NCBI RefSeq assembly: GCF_014353015.1
Contig: NZ_CP060704.1
Coordinates: 1,885,001 to 1,949,000 of the forward strand
Reading direction: 5' to 3'
DNA from: Chitinimonas koreensis
GTDB lineage: Bacteria > Pseudomonadota > Gammaproteobacteria > Burkholderiales > Chitinimonadaceae
Length of the DNA: 64,000 nucleotides
The notes under the pieces are model-generated. The model saw only the letters and a program-made list of their open reading frames with translations. It searched no databases and was not told where the DNA came from. Below, in pieces: positions 1 through 9,153 of this stretch; within the stretch, counting starts at the first letter, position 1, and every line of letters begins with the position of its first letter. The position numbers and the translations under genes are program-made.

Positions 1-458
1 TTGGCGTTGGCGCCGACCTGGAACACCGACGACGCTTGCGAACCGTCGAGCAGCTTGAGGCCGTTGAATTCGGTGGTGGTCGAGAAGCGGTCGAGCTCGG
101 CGGTCAGCTGGCCGACTTCGGCGTTGATCGCCAGGCGGTCGGACGAGGAATTGGTGGCGTTGGACGACTGCACCGCCAGTTCGCGGATCCGTTGCAGGAT
201 GTCGCCCATCTTGCTCAGGGCGCCTTCGGCGGTCTGGGTCAGCGACACGCCGTCGTTGGCGTTGCGGCGGGCCTGGTCCATGCCGCGGATCTGGGCGCTG
301 AAGCGCTCCGAGATCGCCAGGCCGGCGGCGTCGTCCTTGGCCGAATTGATGCGCAGGCCGGAAGACAGGCGTTGCAGCGAGGTGTTCAGGCTCGACGAAG
401 CGGTCGAGAGATTGCGCTGAGAGTTCAGCGAAGCGACATTGGTGTTGATGACTTGCAT
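1..458 (-). CDS. fliC: flagellin, N-terminal part (runs off the window)
   Basis: The translation begins MQVINTNVASLNSQRNLS and continues through SLQRLSSGLRINSAKDDAAG, which is the conserved N-terminal D0/D1 coiled-coil of bacterial flagellins. About 152 residues are visible and the C-terminus lies outside the window. Flagellin is exported by the flagellar type III system and polymerises into the filament. The ATG at 458 is preceded by a GAGAGG ribosome site, and a FliA promoter lies about 90 bases upstream, so expression should be a late flagellar class. Identity is firm; which paralogue it is cannot be told. Confidence 0.96.
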   Translation of the reverse strand, partial: MQVINTNVASLNSQRNLSTASSSLNTSLQRLSSGLRINSAKDDAAGLAISERFSAQIRGMDQARRNANDGVSLTQTAEGALSKMGDILQRIRELAVQSSNATNSSSDRLAINAEVGQLTAELDRFSTTTEFNGLKLLDGSQASSVFQVGANA

Positions 459-545
459 GGCGTGGGCCTCTCGAAGTTGTCGGGCTGCGGTCACGCGCTG
501 TGTGCCGCGGCGGAACGGAACTGGATGTGTCCCGGTGATGCCCGC

Positions 546-572
546 TTATCGGAAACCGCCACGAAAACTTGA
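546..572 (-). promoter_or_regulatory. FliA (sigma-28) promoter of the flagellin gene
   Basis: On the minus strand the sequence reads TCAAGTTT, eleven bases, then TCCGATAA. This is a near-perfect match to the sigma-28 consensus TAAAGTTT-N11-GCCGATAA. Transcription would start about 10 bases downstream, leaving a leader of about 80 bases before the flagellin ATG at 458. The cognate sigma factor gene fliA is in this window at 8404-9153. Confidence 0.88.
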
Positions 573-717
573 ATGCCGGTTGTTGCAGATATTTCGGCAT
601 TCCGGCCTGCAAGCGGCCTGCAGCCTTGCGCTCACGGCATCGGCCGGCATGCGCGAAGAGGTCGATGCAGCCGCCCGCCGCGCCCACCGCGGGCGCGGGG
701 CGAACCGGCCGGAGGAC

Positions 718-1503
718 CTACATGTGCTTGAACAGGTGGTTGTAGCTGCGGCTCACTTCGAGTTTTTCCGGGCTGCCGCGCAGCGCCACGATCTGCTGGC
801 CGCGGAAGTCGCGGCTGACCTCGGTGATGGCGGTCACCCGCACCAGGATGGCGCGGTGGATCTGCCAGAACTCCTCCGGATCGAGCTCGTCGACCAGTTC
901 CTTGATCGGCTTGCGGATCAGCGCCTCGTAGCCCTCGGTCTGCACCCGGGTGTACTTGTCCTCGGCGCGGAAGAACAGCACTTCGCTGGTCGGGATCATG
1001 CGGATGTTGTTGCCGACGCTGGCCTGGATCCAGCGCAGGTATTCGCGCGGCCTGGCCTCGACCGCGCCGCTGCCGCCGCCGAGCCGCTGCGACAGCTTGT
1101 CCAGCAGCGCCTCCATGTCGTCGGGCTGCTTGCCGAGCCGGGCCTTGAGCCGCTCGACCGCGACCTTGAGCCGCTCGGGATCGGCCGGCTTGAGCAGGTA
1201 GTCGACCGCGCCCTGGTCGAAGGCCTCGACCGCGTACTGGTCGTAGGCGGTCACGAACACCACGTGGCACTGGCCGGCCAACGCCTTGGCGGCTTCCACG
1301 CCGGTCATCTCGGGCATGCGGATGTCGAGGAAGACGATGTCGGGCTCCTGGCTGCGCACCAGCGCGACCGCCTCGCGGCCGTTGGCGGCCTCGCCGACGA
1401 TGACCAGCTCGGGCCAGGCTTCGCGCAGCCGGCCGATGATCTGTTCGCGCATCAGCCGCTCGTCGTCGGCGATGACGGCGGTCGGCGCGGGATTGCGGTC
1501 CAT
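718..1503 (-). CDS. LytTR-family response regulator
   Basis: 261 residues. Residues 8-125 form a receiver domain with acidic pair DD near 13-14, phospho-acceptor Asp60 in DIVFLDIRMP and Lys105 in LLKPAD. Residues about 155-258 are a LytTR DNA-binding domain (LRWIQASVGNNIRMIP, then VLFFRAEDKYTRVQ). Proteins of this AlgR/LytR type bind direct repeats in promoters and are activated by LytS-type kinases. The matching kinase gene lies directly upstream on the same strand (1745-2700), separated by about 240 bases, so this is a cognate pair. The target genes cannot be read from the sequence. Confidence 0.92.
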   Translation of the reverse strand: MDRNPAPTAVIADDERLMREQIIGRLREAWPELVIVGEAANGREAVALVRSQEPDIVFLDIRMPEMTGVEAAKALAGQCHVVFVTAYDQYAVEAFDQGAVDYLLKPADPERLKVAVERLKARLGKQPDDMEALLDKLSQRLGGGSGAVEARPREYLRWIQASVGNNIRMIPTSEVLFFRAEDKYTRVQTEGYEALIRKPIKELVDELDPEEFWQIHRAILVRVTAITEVSRDFRGQQIVALRGSPEKLEVSRSYNHLFKHM

Positions 1504-1744
1504 GGTGTTCCTCCTCTGGGTTCGGGGTGGCGGCGATTGTTTGCCAGCCGGGCCGATCGATCAAGCCGGCCGCCGGCTGGCGTTGCGCGGCGCACGAAAG
1601 CGCGCAGGCCGGCCGGAGTCTCCTCCCGCCGGCCTGCCTTCGGCCCGGTTCGGTCACGATCCTGCAGGCGGCGCGGATCCGGATCGTCCCCTTCGGGAGC
1701 GCGGCCGCGTTTCACCTGTCACGTTTCACTTTCCACGGCGCTTC

Positions 1745-2700
1745 TCAGTGCTTGCCGAGGTCGATCGCGCCGCGCGGCGCGGCGGTCTCGGCGCCGCCCT
1801 TGGGCGCCACCTCGTAGGGCACCCGGATGGTGGCCTTGGTGCCGCCGCCGAGCGGGACCAGGATCACCAGTTCGGCCGCGCCGTCGTACAGCGCCTTGAG
1901 CCGCTCGCGGATGTTGGCGAGGCCCACGCCGCCCGACGATTTGGGGCGAAGCCCAGGCCCGAGTCGGTGACGCTGACCTCGAGCATGCCGTCGCGGATCT
2001 CGGCTGCGATCTCCAGCCGGCCGCCCTCGGCCTTCGGTTCCAGGCCGTGCTTGATCGAATTCTCGACCAGGGTCTGCAGCATCATCGAGGGGAACACCGC
2101 CGACTTGAGGCCGTCCGGCACGTTCACCGCCGGCTGCAGCCGTTCTTCCATGCGTACCTGCATGATCTCGAGGAAGGCGGTCGACAGCGCCACCTGCTGG
2201 CCCAGCGAGGGCCGGCCGCCTTCGCGCATCTGCGGCAGCGCCGAGCGCAGGTAGCGGATCAGCGACTGCTGCATCTTGGAGGCGCGCGGCGGGTCGGTCT
2301 GGATCAGCTGGTCGATGCTGGCCAGCGTGTTGAACAGGAAGTGCGGCTCGATCTGCGCCTGCAGCGCTTCCATCCGCGCTTCCAGCAGGCTGCGGTGCAA
2401 CTGCTCGGTGTCGGCCCGCTCGGTGGCCTGCTCGGCGGTCTGCTCGGCGCGGTGCTTCCCGCCGGCCAGCACCTTGATGATGATGATGATCAGGAAGAAG
2501 GGCAGCAGCTGCTCGGGGTCGCGGAACACGAAGCTCGCGGTGACGAACACCAGGAACATCACGATCGCCAGCTGCTTCTTCGGCACCACCGCCAGCCAGT
2601 CGAAGAATTGCCACCACAGCTTGACCAGCATCTTCCAGATTTCGCGCATCGAATCGTTCATGGATTCCGTCGTGTTCTTGTAGTCGCCAGGCTTTTTCAT
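1745..2700 (-). CDS. LytS/YehU-type sensor histidine kinase (reading frame broken once)
   Basis: The start MKKPGDYKN (ATG at 2700, GGAG upstream) leads into two hydrophobic segments at about residues 44-60 and 65-79, then the His_kinase motif QIEPHFLFNTLASID with phospho-acceptor His120, and a GHKL ATPase with VENSIKHGLEP and DSGLGFAP. At 1943-1946 the frame is lost: one more C in the coding strand (four Cs to five) restores DSGLGFAP-KSSGGVGLANIRERL, the expected G-box, through to the stop at 1745. The kinase should phosphorylate the LytTR regulator at 718-1503. The break looks like a sequencing loss; a genuine one-base deletion cannot be excluded. Confidence 0.88.
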
Positions 2701-2920
2701 CGCCTTTTCTCCATCGGGTTCATATCGGGGCGACGGGTATCGTCCGCCATGTGGCCACTCTAGGGGGCGTGGCCGCTCGCTTCGAGCACGGCAGGACGTA
2801 CTGCGCCAGCGGTGGGATACGACGCAACTGGCGGGGATGAAATGTCGGAAAGGGGGACGAACGGCGGGACGGCCGGCACGCGCCGGCCGCCGGTTTGCCG
2901 GCACCGGAGGGCCGGCCCCT

Positions 2921-5401
2921 TCACTCCTCGCGGGCCGGGACCAGTACGGTGCGGTTGCCGTTGGTCTCCATCGGGCTGACCAGGCCGGCCTGCTCCATCT
3001 GCTCGATCAGCCGCGCGGCGCGGTTGTAGCCGATGCGCAGGTCGCGCTGCACCGAGGAGATCGAGGCCTTGCGCGTGCGCAGCACGAAGGCCACGGCGCG
3101 GTCGTACAGCTCGTCGCCCTCGCTGCCCTCGCCGCCGCCGGTGAGGCCGAACTCGCCGCTCCCGCCGCCGTCGCCGCCCATGCCCTCGACCGAGCCGGTG
3201 AGGATGCCCTCGATATAGTTCGGCTCGCCCTGGCTCTTCAGGTATTCGACCACCGCGTGCACTTCCTCGTCGGCCACGAAGGCGCCGTGAATGCGCTGCG
3301 GGTAGCCGCTGCCGGGCGGCAGGAACAGGCCGTCGCCCTGGCCCAGCAGCGCCTCGGCGCCCATCTGGTCGAGGATGGTGCGGCTGTCGATCTTGCTCGA
3401 CACCTGGAAGGCGCAGCGGGTCGGGATATTGGCCTTGATCAGGCCGGTGATCACGTCGACCGACGGCCGCTGGGTGGCCAGGATCAGGTGGATGCCGGCG
3501 GCGCGGGCCTTCTGCGCCAGCCGCGCGATCAGTTCCTCGATCTTCTTGCCGGCCACCATCATCAGGTCGGCCAGCTCGTCGATCATCACCACGATCAGCG
3601 GCAGCGGCTCGAGCGGCTCGGGATTGTCGGGCGTCAGGCTGAACGGGTTGGTCAGCTTGTCGCCGCGCTTCTCGGCGTCCTTGAGCTTCTGGTTGAAGCC
3701 GGCCAGGTTGCGCACGCCCATCGCGCTCATCAGCCGGTAGCGTTTCTCCATCTCGGCCACGCACCAGTTGAGCGCGTTGGCGGCGTGCTTCATGTCGGTC
3801 ACCACCGGCGCTAGGAGGTGCGGGATGCCCTCGTAGATGCTCAGTTCCAGCATCTTGGGGTCGACCATGATCAGCCGCACCTCGTCGGGCGTGGCCTTGT
3901 ACAGGAAGGACAGGATGATGGCGTTCATCGCCACCGACTTGCCCGAGCCGGTGGTGCCGGCCACCAGCATGTGCGGCGCCTTGGCCAGGTCGGTGACCAC
4001 CGGCTTGCCGGAAATATCTTTGCCCATCGCCATGGTCAGGAGCGAAGCCGAGTCGTGGTAGGACTGCGAGCCGAGGATCTCGGACAGCCGCACGATCTGG
4101 CGCTTGGGGTTGGGCAGCTCGAGGCCCATGTAGGTCTTGCCCGGGATGGTCTCGACCACCCGGATGCTCACGAGGCTCAGCGCGCGCGCCAGGTCCTTCA
4201 TCAGGTTGACGATCTGGCTGCCCTTCACGCCGACCGCCGGCTCGATCTCGTAGCGGGTGATCACCGGGCCGGGGTAGGCGGCCACCACCTTCACCTCGAC
4301 GCCGAACTCGGCCAGCTTGCGTTCGATCAGCCGCGAGGTGTACTCGAGCGTCTCGTGGCTCACCACCTCCTGGGTCGACGGCGGCGGCGCCAGCAGGGTG
4401 ATGCTGGGCAGCTCGGTGCGGCCGCTCTGCACCAGCGCCGGGGTCTTCTTGCTGACCGTCTTCTGCCGCAGCGGCGCCGCGGCGGCGGCCGGCGCGGCCG
4501 GTTCCTCCCACGGTGGCAGGTCTTCGGCGGCGAACAGCGAGGGCTGGGCCTCGGCGCGGCGCGCCTGCTCCTGCGCCTTCTCCTCGGCGCGGCGCTCGGC
4601 CTCGATCTCCTTGAGCACCGCCTTGGACGGCGCGATCTCGAGCGTCGGCTCCTCGATGCGCAGCGCCGGCGCCTCGTCGATCTTCTGCTTGCCGACCGTC
4701 ACCCGCGCCTCGCGCGCGATGGCGGCCTCGGCGCCGATGCGGCGGTCCTGCCGCGCCTGCCAGCCGTTGAACACGCGCAGCGCGCTGTCCTCGATCCAGC
4801 CGCCGACGCGTTCCATCAGCGCCAGCCACGACACCCCGGTGAACAGCGACAGGCCGATGGCGAGGCCGGCCAGCAGCGCCAGCGTGGCGCCGATGAAGCC
4901 GAGGCCGTGGTAGAGCCAGCTACCCAGCGCGAAGCCGAGGATGCCGCCCGGCTTGTCGGGCAGCGACCAGTGCATGCCGTGCAGCCGCAGCGCTTCCATG
5001 CTCGAGCTCGACAGCAGCAGCAGCAGGTAGCCGACCACCGCCACCGTGGCCAGCCGGCCGTTCTGCGTCACCTTCTCGAGCCGGCGGTAGCCCCACAGGA
5101 TGGCGGCCAGGCAGAACACCACCCACCACCAGGCCGACAGCCCGAACATCGCCAGCAGCACGTCGGCCAGCCAGGCGCCCAGCGTGCCGCCCTTGTTGCT
5201 GACCACCGCCTGGCTGCGCGCATGCGACCAGCCCGGATCGGCCGGGTTGTAGCTGGCCAGGATGATGACCAGGTAGATGCCGGCCACCACGGCCGCCAGC
5301 CACCAGCTCTCGCGCAATACGGCGGCGAACTGGGGCGGCAGCGGCACGCCGTCGCGTTTGGGCGGATTGGGCTGGTTCTTGGGGCGGCGGGAGAACAGCA
5401 T
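2921..5401 (-). CDS. ftsK: DNA translocase FtsK
   Basis: 826 residues, a usual length for the short beta/gamma-proteobacterial form. Four or five membrane helices lie in residues 32-200. An acidic and Ala/Pro-rich linker follows, then the RecA-like motor with Walker A AGTTGSGKS near residue 482 and Walker B LIVVMIDELAD near 605. The C-terminal winged-helix gamma domain (about 757-826, SSVQRDLRIGYNRAARLIEQME) recognises KOPS sites. FtsK pumps chromosome ends across the closing septum and activates XerCD at dif. It is transcribed alone from a likely promoter near 5434. Confidence 0.97.
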   Translation of the reverse strand: MLFSRRPKNQPNPPKRDGVPLPPQFAAVLRESWWLAAVVAGIYLVIILASYNPADPGWSHARSQAVVSNKGGTLGAWLADVLLAMFGLSAWWWVVFCLAAILWGYRRLEKVTQNGRLATVAVVGYLLLLLSSSSMEALRLHGMHWSLPDKPGGILGFALGSWLYHGLGFIGATLALLAGLAIGLSLFTGVSWLALMERVGGWIEDSALRVFNGWQARQDRRIGAEAAIAREARVTVGKQKIDEAPALRIEEPTLEIAPSKAVLKEIEAERRAEEKAQEQARRAEAQPSLFAAEDLPPWEEPAAPAAAAAPLRQKTVSKKTPALVQSGRTELPSITLLAPPPSTQEVVSHETLEYTSRLIERKLAEFGVEVKVVAAYPGPVITRYEIEPAVGVKGSQIVNLMKDLARALSLVSIRVVETIPGKTYMGLELPNPKRQIVRLSEILGSQSYHDSASLLTMAMGKDISGKPVVTDLAKAPHMLVAGTTGSGKSVAMNAIILSFLYKATPDEVRLIMVDPKMLELSIYEGIPHLLAPVVTDMKHAANALNWCVAEMEKRYRLMSAMGVRNLAGFNQKLKDAEKRGDKLTNPFSLTPDNPEPLEPLPLIVVMIDELADLMMVAGKKIEELIARLAQKARAAGIHLILATQRPSVDVITGLIKANIPTRCAFQVSSKIDSRTILDQMGAEALLGQGDGLFLPPGSGYPQRIHGAFVADEEVHAVVEYLKSQGEPNYIEGILTGSVEGMGGDGGGSGEFGLTGGGEGSEGDELYDRAVAFVLRTRKASISSVQRDLRIGYNRAARLIEQMEQAGLVSPMETNGNRTVLVPAREE

Positions 5402-5433
5402 GGGCGCTACGGCTCGGCAGAGGGATCGGGGCG

Positions 5434-5463
5434 ATTATACCCGGCCGTCATTTGAACGGCCGG
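5434..5463 (-). promoter_or_regulatory. Candidate ftsK promoter with an overlapping inverted repeat
   Basis: The minus strand carries a perfect TATAAT (5434-5439) 33 bases before the ftsK ATG. Immediately upstream, CCGGCCGT (5441-5448) and ACGGCCGG (5456-5463) form an 8-bp inverted repeat across the spacer and -35 zone, where no good TTGACA is seen. The repeat could be a binding site for an activator or repressor. The -10 box is clear; the operator role is inference. Confidence 0.5.
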
Positions 5464-5573
5464 CAGCGCGCGGCGATGCGCGGGCCGGCGGACATGGTAC
5501 GCGCGTCGCGCCGGGGTGGGGCGAGTGCGGCGCAGGCCCGATGGACGGGCGGCGCCAGTGTCGCGTGGGCGCG

Positions 5574-5600
5574 TTGCAGGAGCGGCTTCAGCCGCGAATC
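5574..5600. repeat. REP-type palindrome (GCGGCTTCAGCCGC family)
   Basis: TTGCAGGAGCGGCTTCAGCCGCGAA type sequence built on the palindrome GCGGCTTCAGCCGC. The same core recurs in inverted pairs at 11566-11631, 40639-40709 and 43741-43809. It lies in the 386-base gap between ftsK and the isoaspartyl peptidase, which otherwise holds only the ftsK promoter and the inverted repeat at 5656-5725. Confidence 0.75.
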
Positions 5601-5655
5601 GGCCGAAGCGATGGCCCGCCCTGCAGGGCTGAGCCGCGTCTACGGAGAAATTCCA

Positions 5656-5725
5656 GGTAGGTCGGGCTTTATGCCCGACAGCGCTGTCGATCGAGGCCGC
5701 TGTCGGGCATAAAGCCCGACCTACC
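5656..5725. repeat. Long inverted repeat, GTCGGGCTTTATGCCCGAC type
   Basis: Two 28-base arms (5656-5683 and 5698-5725) are perfect reverse complements around a 14-base loop, and each arm contains the smaller palindrome GTCGGGCTTTATGCCCGAC. A shorter relative is at 19878-19904. It sits downstream of the isoaspartyl peptidase gene (stop at 5788), so it may act as a terminator, but the structure is that of a paired REP element. Confidence 0.8.
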
Positions 5726-5787
5726 ACGCTCGCGTGTCGAATCTGCTGTCGGGAAGCACGGCTACGCGACGTACCGTCCAGGCTCGC

Positions 5788-6713
5788 TCAGCGGAAGATG
5801 GCGACGCTGCGGCGGCCGTCGATGTCGACCGAGGCGCGGTACATGCCCTCGGTGTTGAACGGCATGGCGATATTGCCTTCCCAGTCGATCGCGATCAGGC
5901 CGCCGCTGCCGCCGAGCTCGATCAGCTGGCCGAAGACCAGGTCGTCGCAGGCGTCGACCAGCGACTGGTTCAGGTAGCGCAGCCGGCTGGCCACCTCGTG
6001 CGCGGCGGCGCTGCGCACGAACAGCTCGCCGTGGCCGGTGCAGGACACCGCCACCAGGTCGTCGGCCCAGGTGCCGGCGCCGATCATCGCGCTGTCGCCG
6101 ATACGGCCGGCCATCTTGGCGGTGCGGCCGCCGGTCGAGGTGGCGGCCGCCAGCCGGCCGCTGGCGTCGAGCGCCACCGCGCCGACCGTGCCGTGCTTGA
6201 CCTGCTCGGAGGCGTCGCGCTCGCTGCCGCCGGCGCCGAGCCGCGCCAGCTCGGACTGCAAGGCATCCCAGCGCGACTGGGTGAAGAAGTACTCGGGCGG
6301 CGCCATGGCCAGGCCCTGCTCCTCGGCGAAGCGGTCGGCCGCCTCGAAGCCCAGCGACACGTGCGGGGTGTGCGCCATCACCATCCGTGCCAGCTCGACC
6401 GGGTTGCGCGTGCGGCGCACGCCGACCACGCTGCCGGCGGCGCGGGTGGCGCCGTCCATGATCGAGGCCTCGAGCTCGACGAAGCCCTGGTCGTTGAACA
6501 CCGCGCCGCGGCCGGCGTTGAACAGCGGGTTGTCCTCCAGCGTGCGCACCGCGGCCAGCACCGCGTCGACCGCGGCGCGGCCGCCTTGCAGCATGGCCAG
6601 CCCGGCGTCGAGCGCGGCGTCGAGGCCGGCGTGCAGCTCGGCTTCGCGTTCGGGGTCAGGTCGGCCTGGCGCAGGGTGCCGGCGCCGCCGTGGAGGGCGA
6701 GGGCGAATTTCAT
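5788..6713 (-). CDS. iaaA: Isoaspartyl peptidase / L-asparaginase, Ntn-hydrolase family (one frame break)
   Basis: The N-terminus MKFALALHGGAGTLRQADLTP and the remainder (MLQGGRAAVDAV through NAGRGAVFNDQG to the autocleavage site HGTVGAVA) are in different frames. Adding one C to the four-C run at 6652-6655 joins them as DLTP-EREAELHAGLDAAL. The nucleophile is Thr at about position 176, which becomes the new N-terminus of the beta subunit after self-cleavage. The enzyme removes isoaspartyl residues from dipeptides and hydrolyses asparagine. Length after repair is about 308 residues, normal for the family. Confidence 0.9.
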
Positions 6714-6763
6714 GGTCGGGGCATCGCGTGCGTGGGGTTGGTCGGCGCTGCGCGGCTTCCGCC

Positions 6764-7507
6764 CTAGGCCAGGAAACGCCGCTCCCATTCCTGGTAGAGC
6801 CGGTAGGCGTGTTCCTTCATGGCCTCGGGCGAATCGAAGCGGCCCGGATCGATGGGCTCGAATACATGGTAGTCGGCGCGCGGGTTGCTCGCCGTGCCGA
6901 TTTGCCACAGCTTGAGCAGCAGGTGCTGGTCGCCCCATTCGAAGGTTTCCTGCGCCGGGTAGTGCAGGAACACCGGCACGATCGGCACGCCGCTGTCGAA
7001 GCTCGCCACGAAGGCGCCGCTGAAGAAGCGGCCAGCCAGCCGGCGGCCCTTGCAGCCGCCTTCGGGATACAGCGCCAGCCGGTCGCCGGCGCGCGCCGCG
7101 TCGCTCAGCGCCTGGCTGGCGGCGCGGCGCGATTCGGCCGATTCGCGCCGCACGAACAGCGTGTCGGCCGCGCGGGCGATGCGGCCCAGCAGCGGCCAGT
7201 CGGCCACCTCCGCCTTGGCCAGCGAGCGGACCGGGAACAGCGCGGGGATGCCGATGTCCTCGAAGGCGGACGGGTGGTTGGCGATCAGCACGTAGCGCTC
7301 GGGCAGGACGCCGCGGTAGTGCTGGTGCAGCCGCAGTTCGACCCCGAGCGCCCGCACGAAGCAGCGGCACCAGGCATGGAACAGCGGCGGGTAGATGCGC
7401 CGCAGCAGCGCTTGCGGCAATACGGCCAGCGCCAGCATCGGCACGGTGAACAGGACCAGGTCGACGATCGCGAGCAGGCGCCAGGCGAGGCGGAGCAGTG
7501 CGATCAT
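6764..7507 (-). CDS. PlsC-like lysophospholipid acyltransferase
   Basis: 247 residues. A hydrophobic N-terminal segment (residues 5-35) precedes the acyltransferase block NHPSAFED (77-84) and the glycerol-phosphate motif YPEGGCKG. The family catalytic pair is HX4D; here the residue four after His78 is Glu83, followed by Asp84, so the catalytic acid is either replaced or shifted by one. Such enzymes transfer an acyl chain to a lysophospholipid in the inner membrane. It lies seven bases after the motC stop on the same strand, so the two may be co-transcribed. The exact substrate is unknown. Confidence 0.82.
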   Translation of the reverse strand: MIALLRLAWRLLAIVDLVLFTVPMLALAVLPQALLRRIYPPLFHAWCRCFVRALGVELRLHQHYRGVLPERYVLIANHPSAFEDIGIPALFPVRSLAKAEVADWPLLGRIARAADTLFVRRESAESRRAASQALSDAARAGDRLALYPEGGCKGRRLAGRFFSGAFVASFDSGVPIVPVFLHYPAQETFEWGDQHLLLKLWQIGTASNPRADYHVFEPIDPGRFDSPEAMKEHAYRLYQEWERRFLA

Positions 7508-7514
7508 GGGCGGC

Positions 7515-8255
7515 TCAGATCAGGAACCCGCGCAGCTTGCTCTCGATGATGCGCGGATTCTCGCCGTGGGCGATCGCCACCAGGCCCTCGGTGACCATCT
7601 CGCGCCGTTTCACTTCGACCGCGATCAGGTGCTTGAGCTTGTTGGAGATCGGCAGGAAGAACAGGTTGGCCGAGCCAACGCCGTAGATGGTGGCGACGAA
7701 GGCCACCGCGATGCCGGAGCCGAGCTTGGCCGGCTCGCTGAGGTTTTCCATCACGTGGATCAGGCCCATCACCGCGCCCAGGATGCCGATGGTCGGCGCA
7801 TAGCCGCCGGCCGATTCCCAGATCTTGGCGGCGGCGCGGTGCTTCTCCTCGTAGGCGCCGATCTCCAGTTCCATGGTGTGGCGGATCGCCTCGGGCTCGG
7901 CGCCGTCGACCAGCATCTGCAGCGCGCGCTTGACGAACGGATCCTTCTCGCCCATCAGCGGCGTTTCCAGCGCCAGGAGGCCGCCGCGGCGGGCGGTATT
8001 GCTCCAGTTCACCACCGCCTTGACCTGGGCTTCGAGCTCCAGCGCCGGCGGCAGGATGATCCAGCGCGCCAGCCGGATGCCGTTCATGAAGGTGTCGAGC
8101 GTGCTTTGCAGCAGCACCGCGCCGATGGTGCCGCCGATCACGATGAGGAAGGCAGTGAATTGCAGCAGCGAGGAAATCCGGCCGCCTTCGAGCAATTGGC
8201 CGCCGATGATGGCGATGAGGCCCAGCAGCAGGCCGATCAGGCTCAGTCTGTCCAT
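7515..8255 (-). CDS. motC: Flagellar motor stator protein, MotA/MotC family
   Basis: 246 residues with four hydrophobic helices: LIGLLLGLIAIIGG near 6-19, FLIVIGGTIGAVLL near 36-49, and two C-terminal ones around APTIGILGAVMGLIHVM and VAFVATIYGVGSANLFF. The cytoplasmic loop between them carries charged residues that contact the rotor. Known MotC genes lie near fliA, as here (fliA is about 150 bases upstream on the same strand). The usual partner motD does not follow; a PlsC-like gene does. Pairing with a MotB/MotD encoded elsewhere is inferred. Confidence 0.9.
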   Translation of the reverse strand: MDRLSLIGLLLGLIAIIGGQLLEGGRISSLLQFTAFLIVIGGTIGAVLLQSTLDTFMNGIRLARWIILPPALELEAQVKAVVNWSNTARRGGLLALETPLMGEKDPFVKRALQMLVDGAEPEAIRHTMELEIGAYEEKHRAAAKIWESAGGYAPTIGILGAVMGLIHVMENLSEPAKLGSGIAVAFVATIYGVGSANLFFLPISNKLKHLIAVEVKRREMVTEGLVAIAHGENPRIIESKLRGFLI

Positions 8256-8296
8256 GTATTCGGATGATGTGGTGGTGGGAGATCGAACCTTGGCGG

Positions 8297-8305
8297 GTTA
8301 TAGCA
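8297..8305 (-). promoter_or_regulatory. Extended -10 promoter candidate for motC
   Basis: The minus strand reads TGCTATAAC, an extended -10 element (TGnTATAAT type), about 42 bases before the motC ATG. No strong -35 is visible at the right distance, which extended -10 promoters tolerate. No FliA-type promoter is seen here. Confidence 0.4.
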
Positions 8306-8403
8306 GATTTGCCCGCCGGGCCGTAGCTTCAAATGCGCTGCATGCCGCGCCGGGAGCGGCATGGCGCCATGCGGCGACGCCGCGCGCCGGCGCAGCGCGC
8401 CGG

Positions 8404-9153
8404 CTATTTCCGGGTCCAGTCGCTCAGCCGGGCGCGCAGCCGCGCCACCGCCTGGCTGTGCAGCTGGCAGACGCGCGACTCGGAGACGTTGAGTACCGCG
8501 CCGATTTCCTTGAGGTTCAGTTCCTGCTCGTAGTAGAGCGCCATGACCATCTTCTCGCGCTCGGGCAACTGCTCGACGCCCTCGATCAGCACGCGGCGGA
8601 AATCGTTGTCGTCGAGTTCGTTGAGCGGATCGGCGTTGTCGTCGGCGGCCAGGCTGTCGAGCGGGCTGCGGCCCTCGTCCTCGCCGTCGTGGTCGTCGTA
8701 GTAGATCAGCTGGTGGCCGCGGCAGTCGGCCAGCAACGCCTGGTACTCGGCCAGCGGCAGGCCCATCGCCTCGGCCACTTCGGATTCGCTCGGCGCGCGG
8801 CCGAGCTTGTGCTCGACCTTGGAGATCGCCTTCTCGATGTCGCGCATCGAGCGGCGCAGCTGGCGCGGCAGCCAGTCGGCCTCGCGCAGCTCGTCGAGCA
8901 TCGCGCCGCGGATGCGCTGGGTGGCGTAGGTCTCGAACTGGACGCCGGCGAGCGGATCGAAATTGCGCGCGGCGTCCATCAGGCCGATCAGGCCGGCCTG
9001 GATCAGGTCGTCCACCTCCACGCTGGCCGGCAGTTTCGCCACCATGTGGTAGGCCAGCTTCTTGACCAGCGGCGCGTAGTCGGCGACACGCTGCTCCACC
9101 GGGTCGGCGGCGTGTTGGCGGTAGGCGCCGATCGCACGGGAGGAGGACATCAT
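8404..9153 (-). CDS. fliA: RNA polymerase sigma factor FliA (sigma-28)
   Basis: 249 residues. Region 2 reads LVKKLAYHMVAKLPASVEVDDLIQAGLIGLMDA, then FETYATQRIRGAMLDELRE. Region 3 includes PRQLRRSMRDIEKAI. Region 4 ends LPEREKMVMALYYEQELNLKEIGAVLNVSESRVCQLHSQA. These are diagnostic of FliA. It directs late flagellar and chemotaxis transcription and should drive the promoter at 546-572. Two adjacent ATGs (9153 and 9150) are possible starts. A TCCGATAA-like -10 lies about 20 bases upstream of the start but its -35 is poor, so autoregulation is only a possibility. Confidence 0.97.
   Translation of the reverse strand: MMSSSRAIGAYRQHAADPVEQRVADYAPLVKKLAYHMVAKLPASVEVDDLIQAGLIGLMDAARNFDPLAGVQFETYATQRIRGAMLDELREADWLPRQLRRSMRDIEKAISKVEHKLGRAPSESEVAEAMGLPLAEYQALLADCRGHQLIYYDDHDGEDEGRSPLDSLAADDNADPLNELDDNDFRRVLIEGVEQLPEREKMVMALYYEQELNLKEIGAVLNVSESRVCQLHSQAVARLRARLSDWTRK

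Noticed and set aside
1745..2617. Treating the LytS-type kinase, leuA, iaaA, the Smr protein and the giant kinase as pseudogenes
   Set aside because: The same one-base signature occurs in essential rpsB, so sequence error is the simpler reading; full-length coordinates are given.
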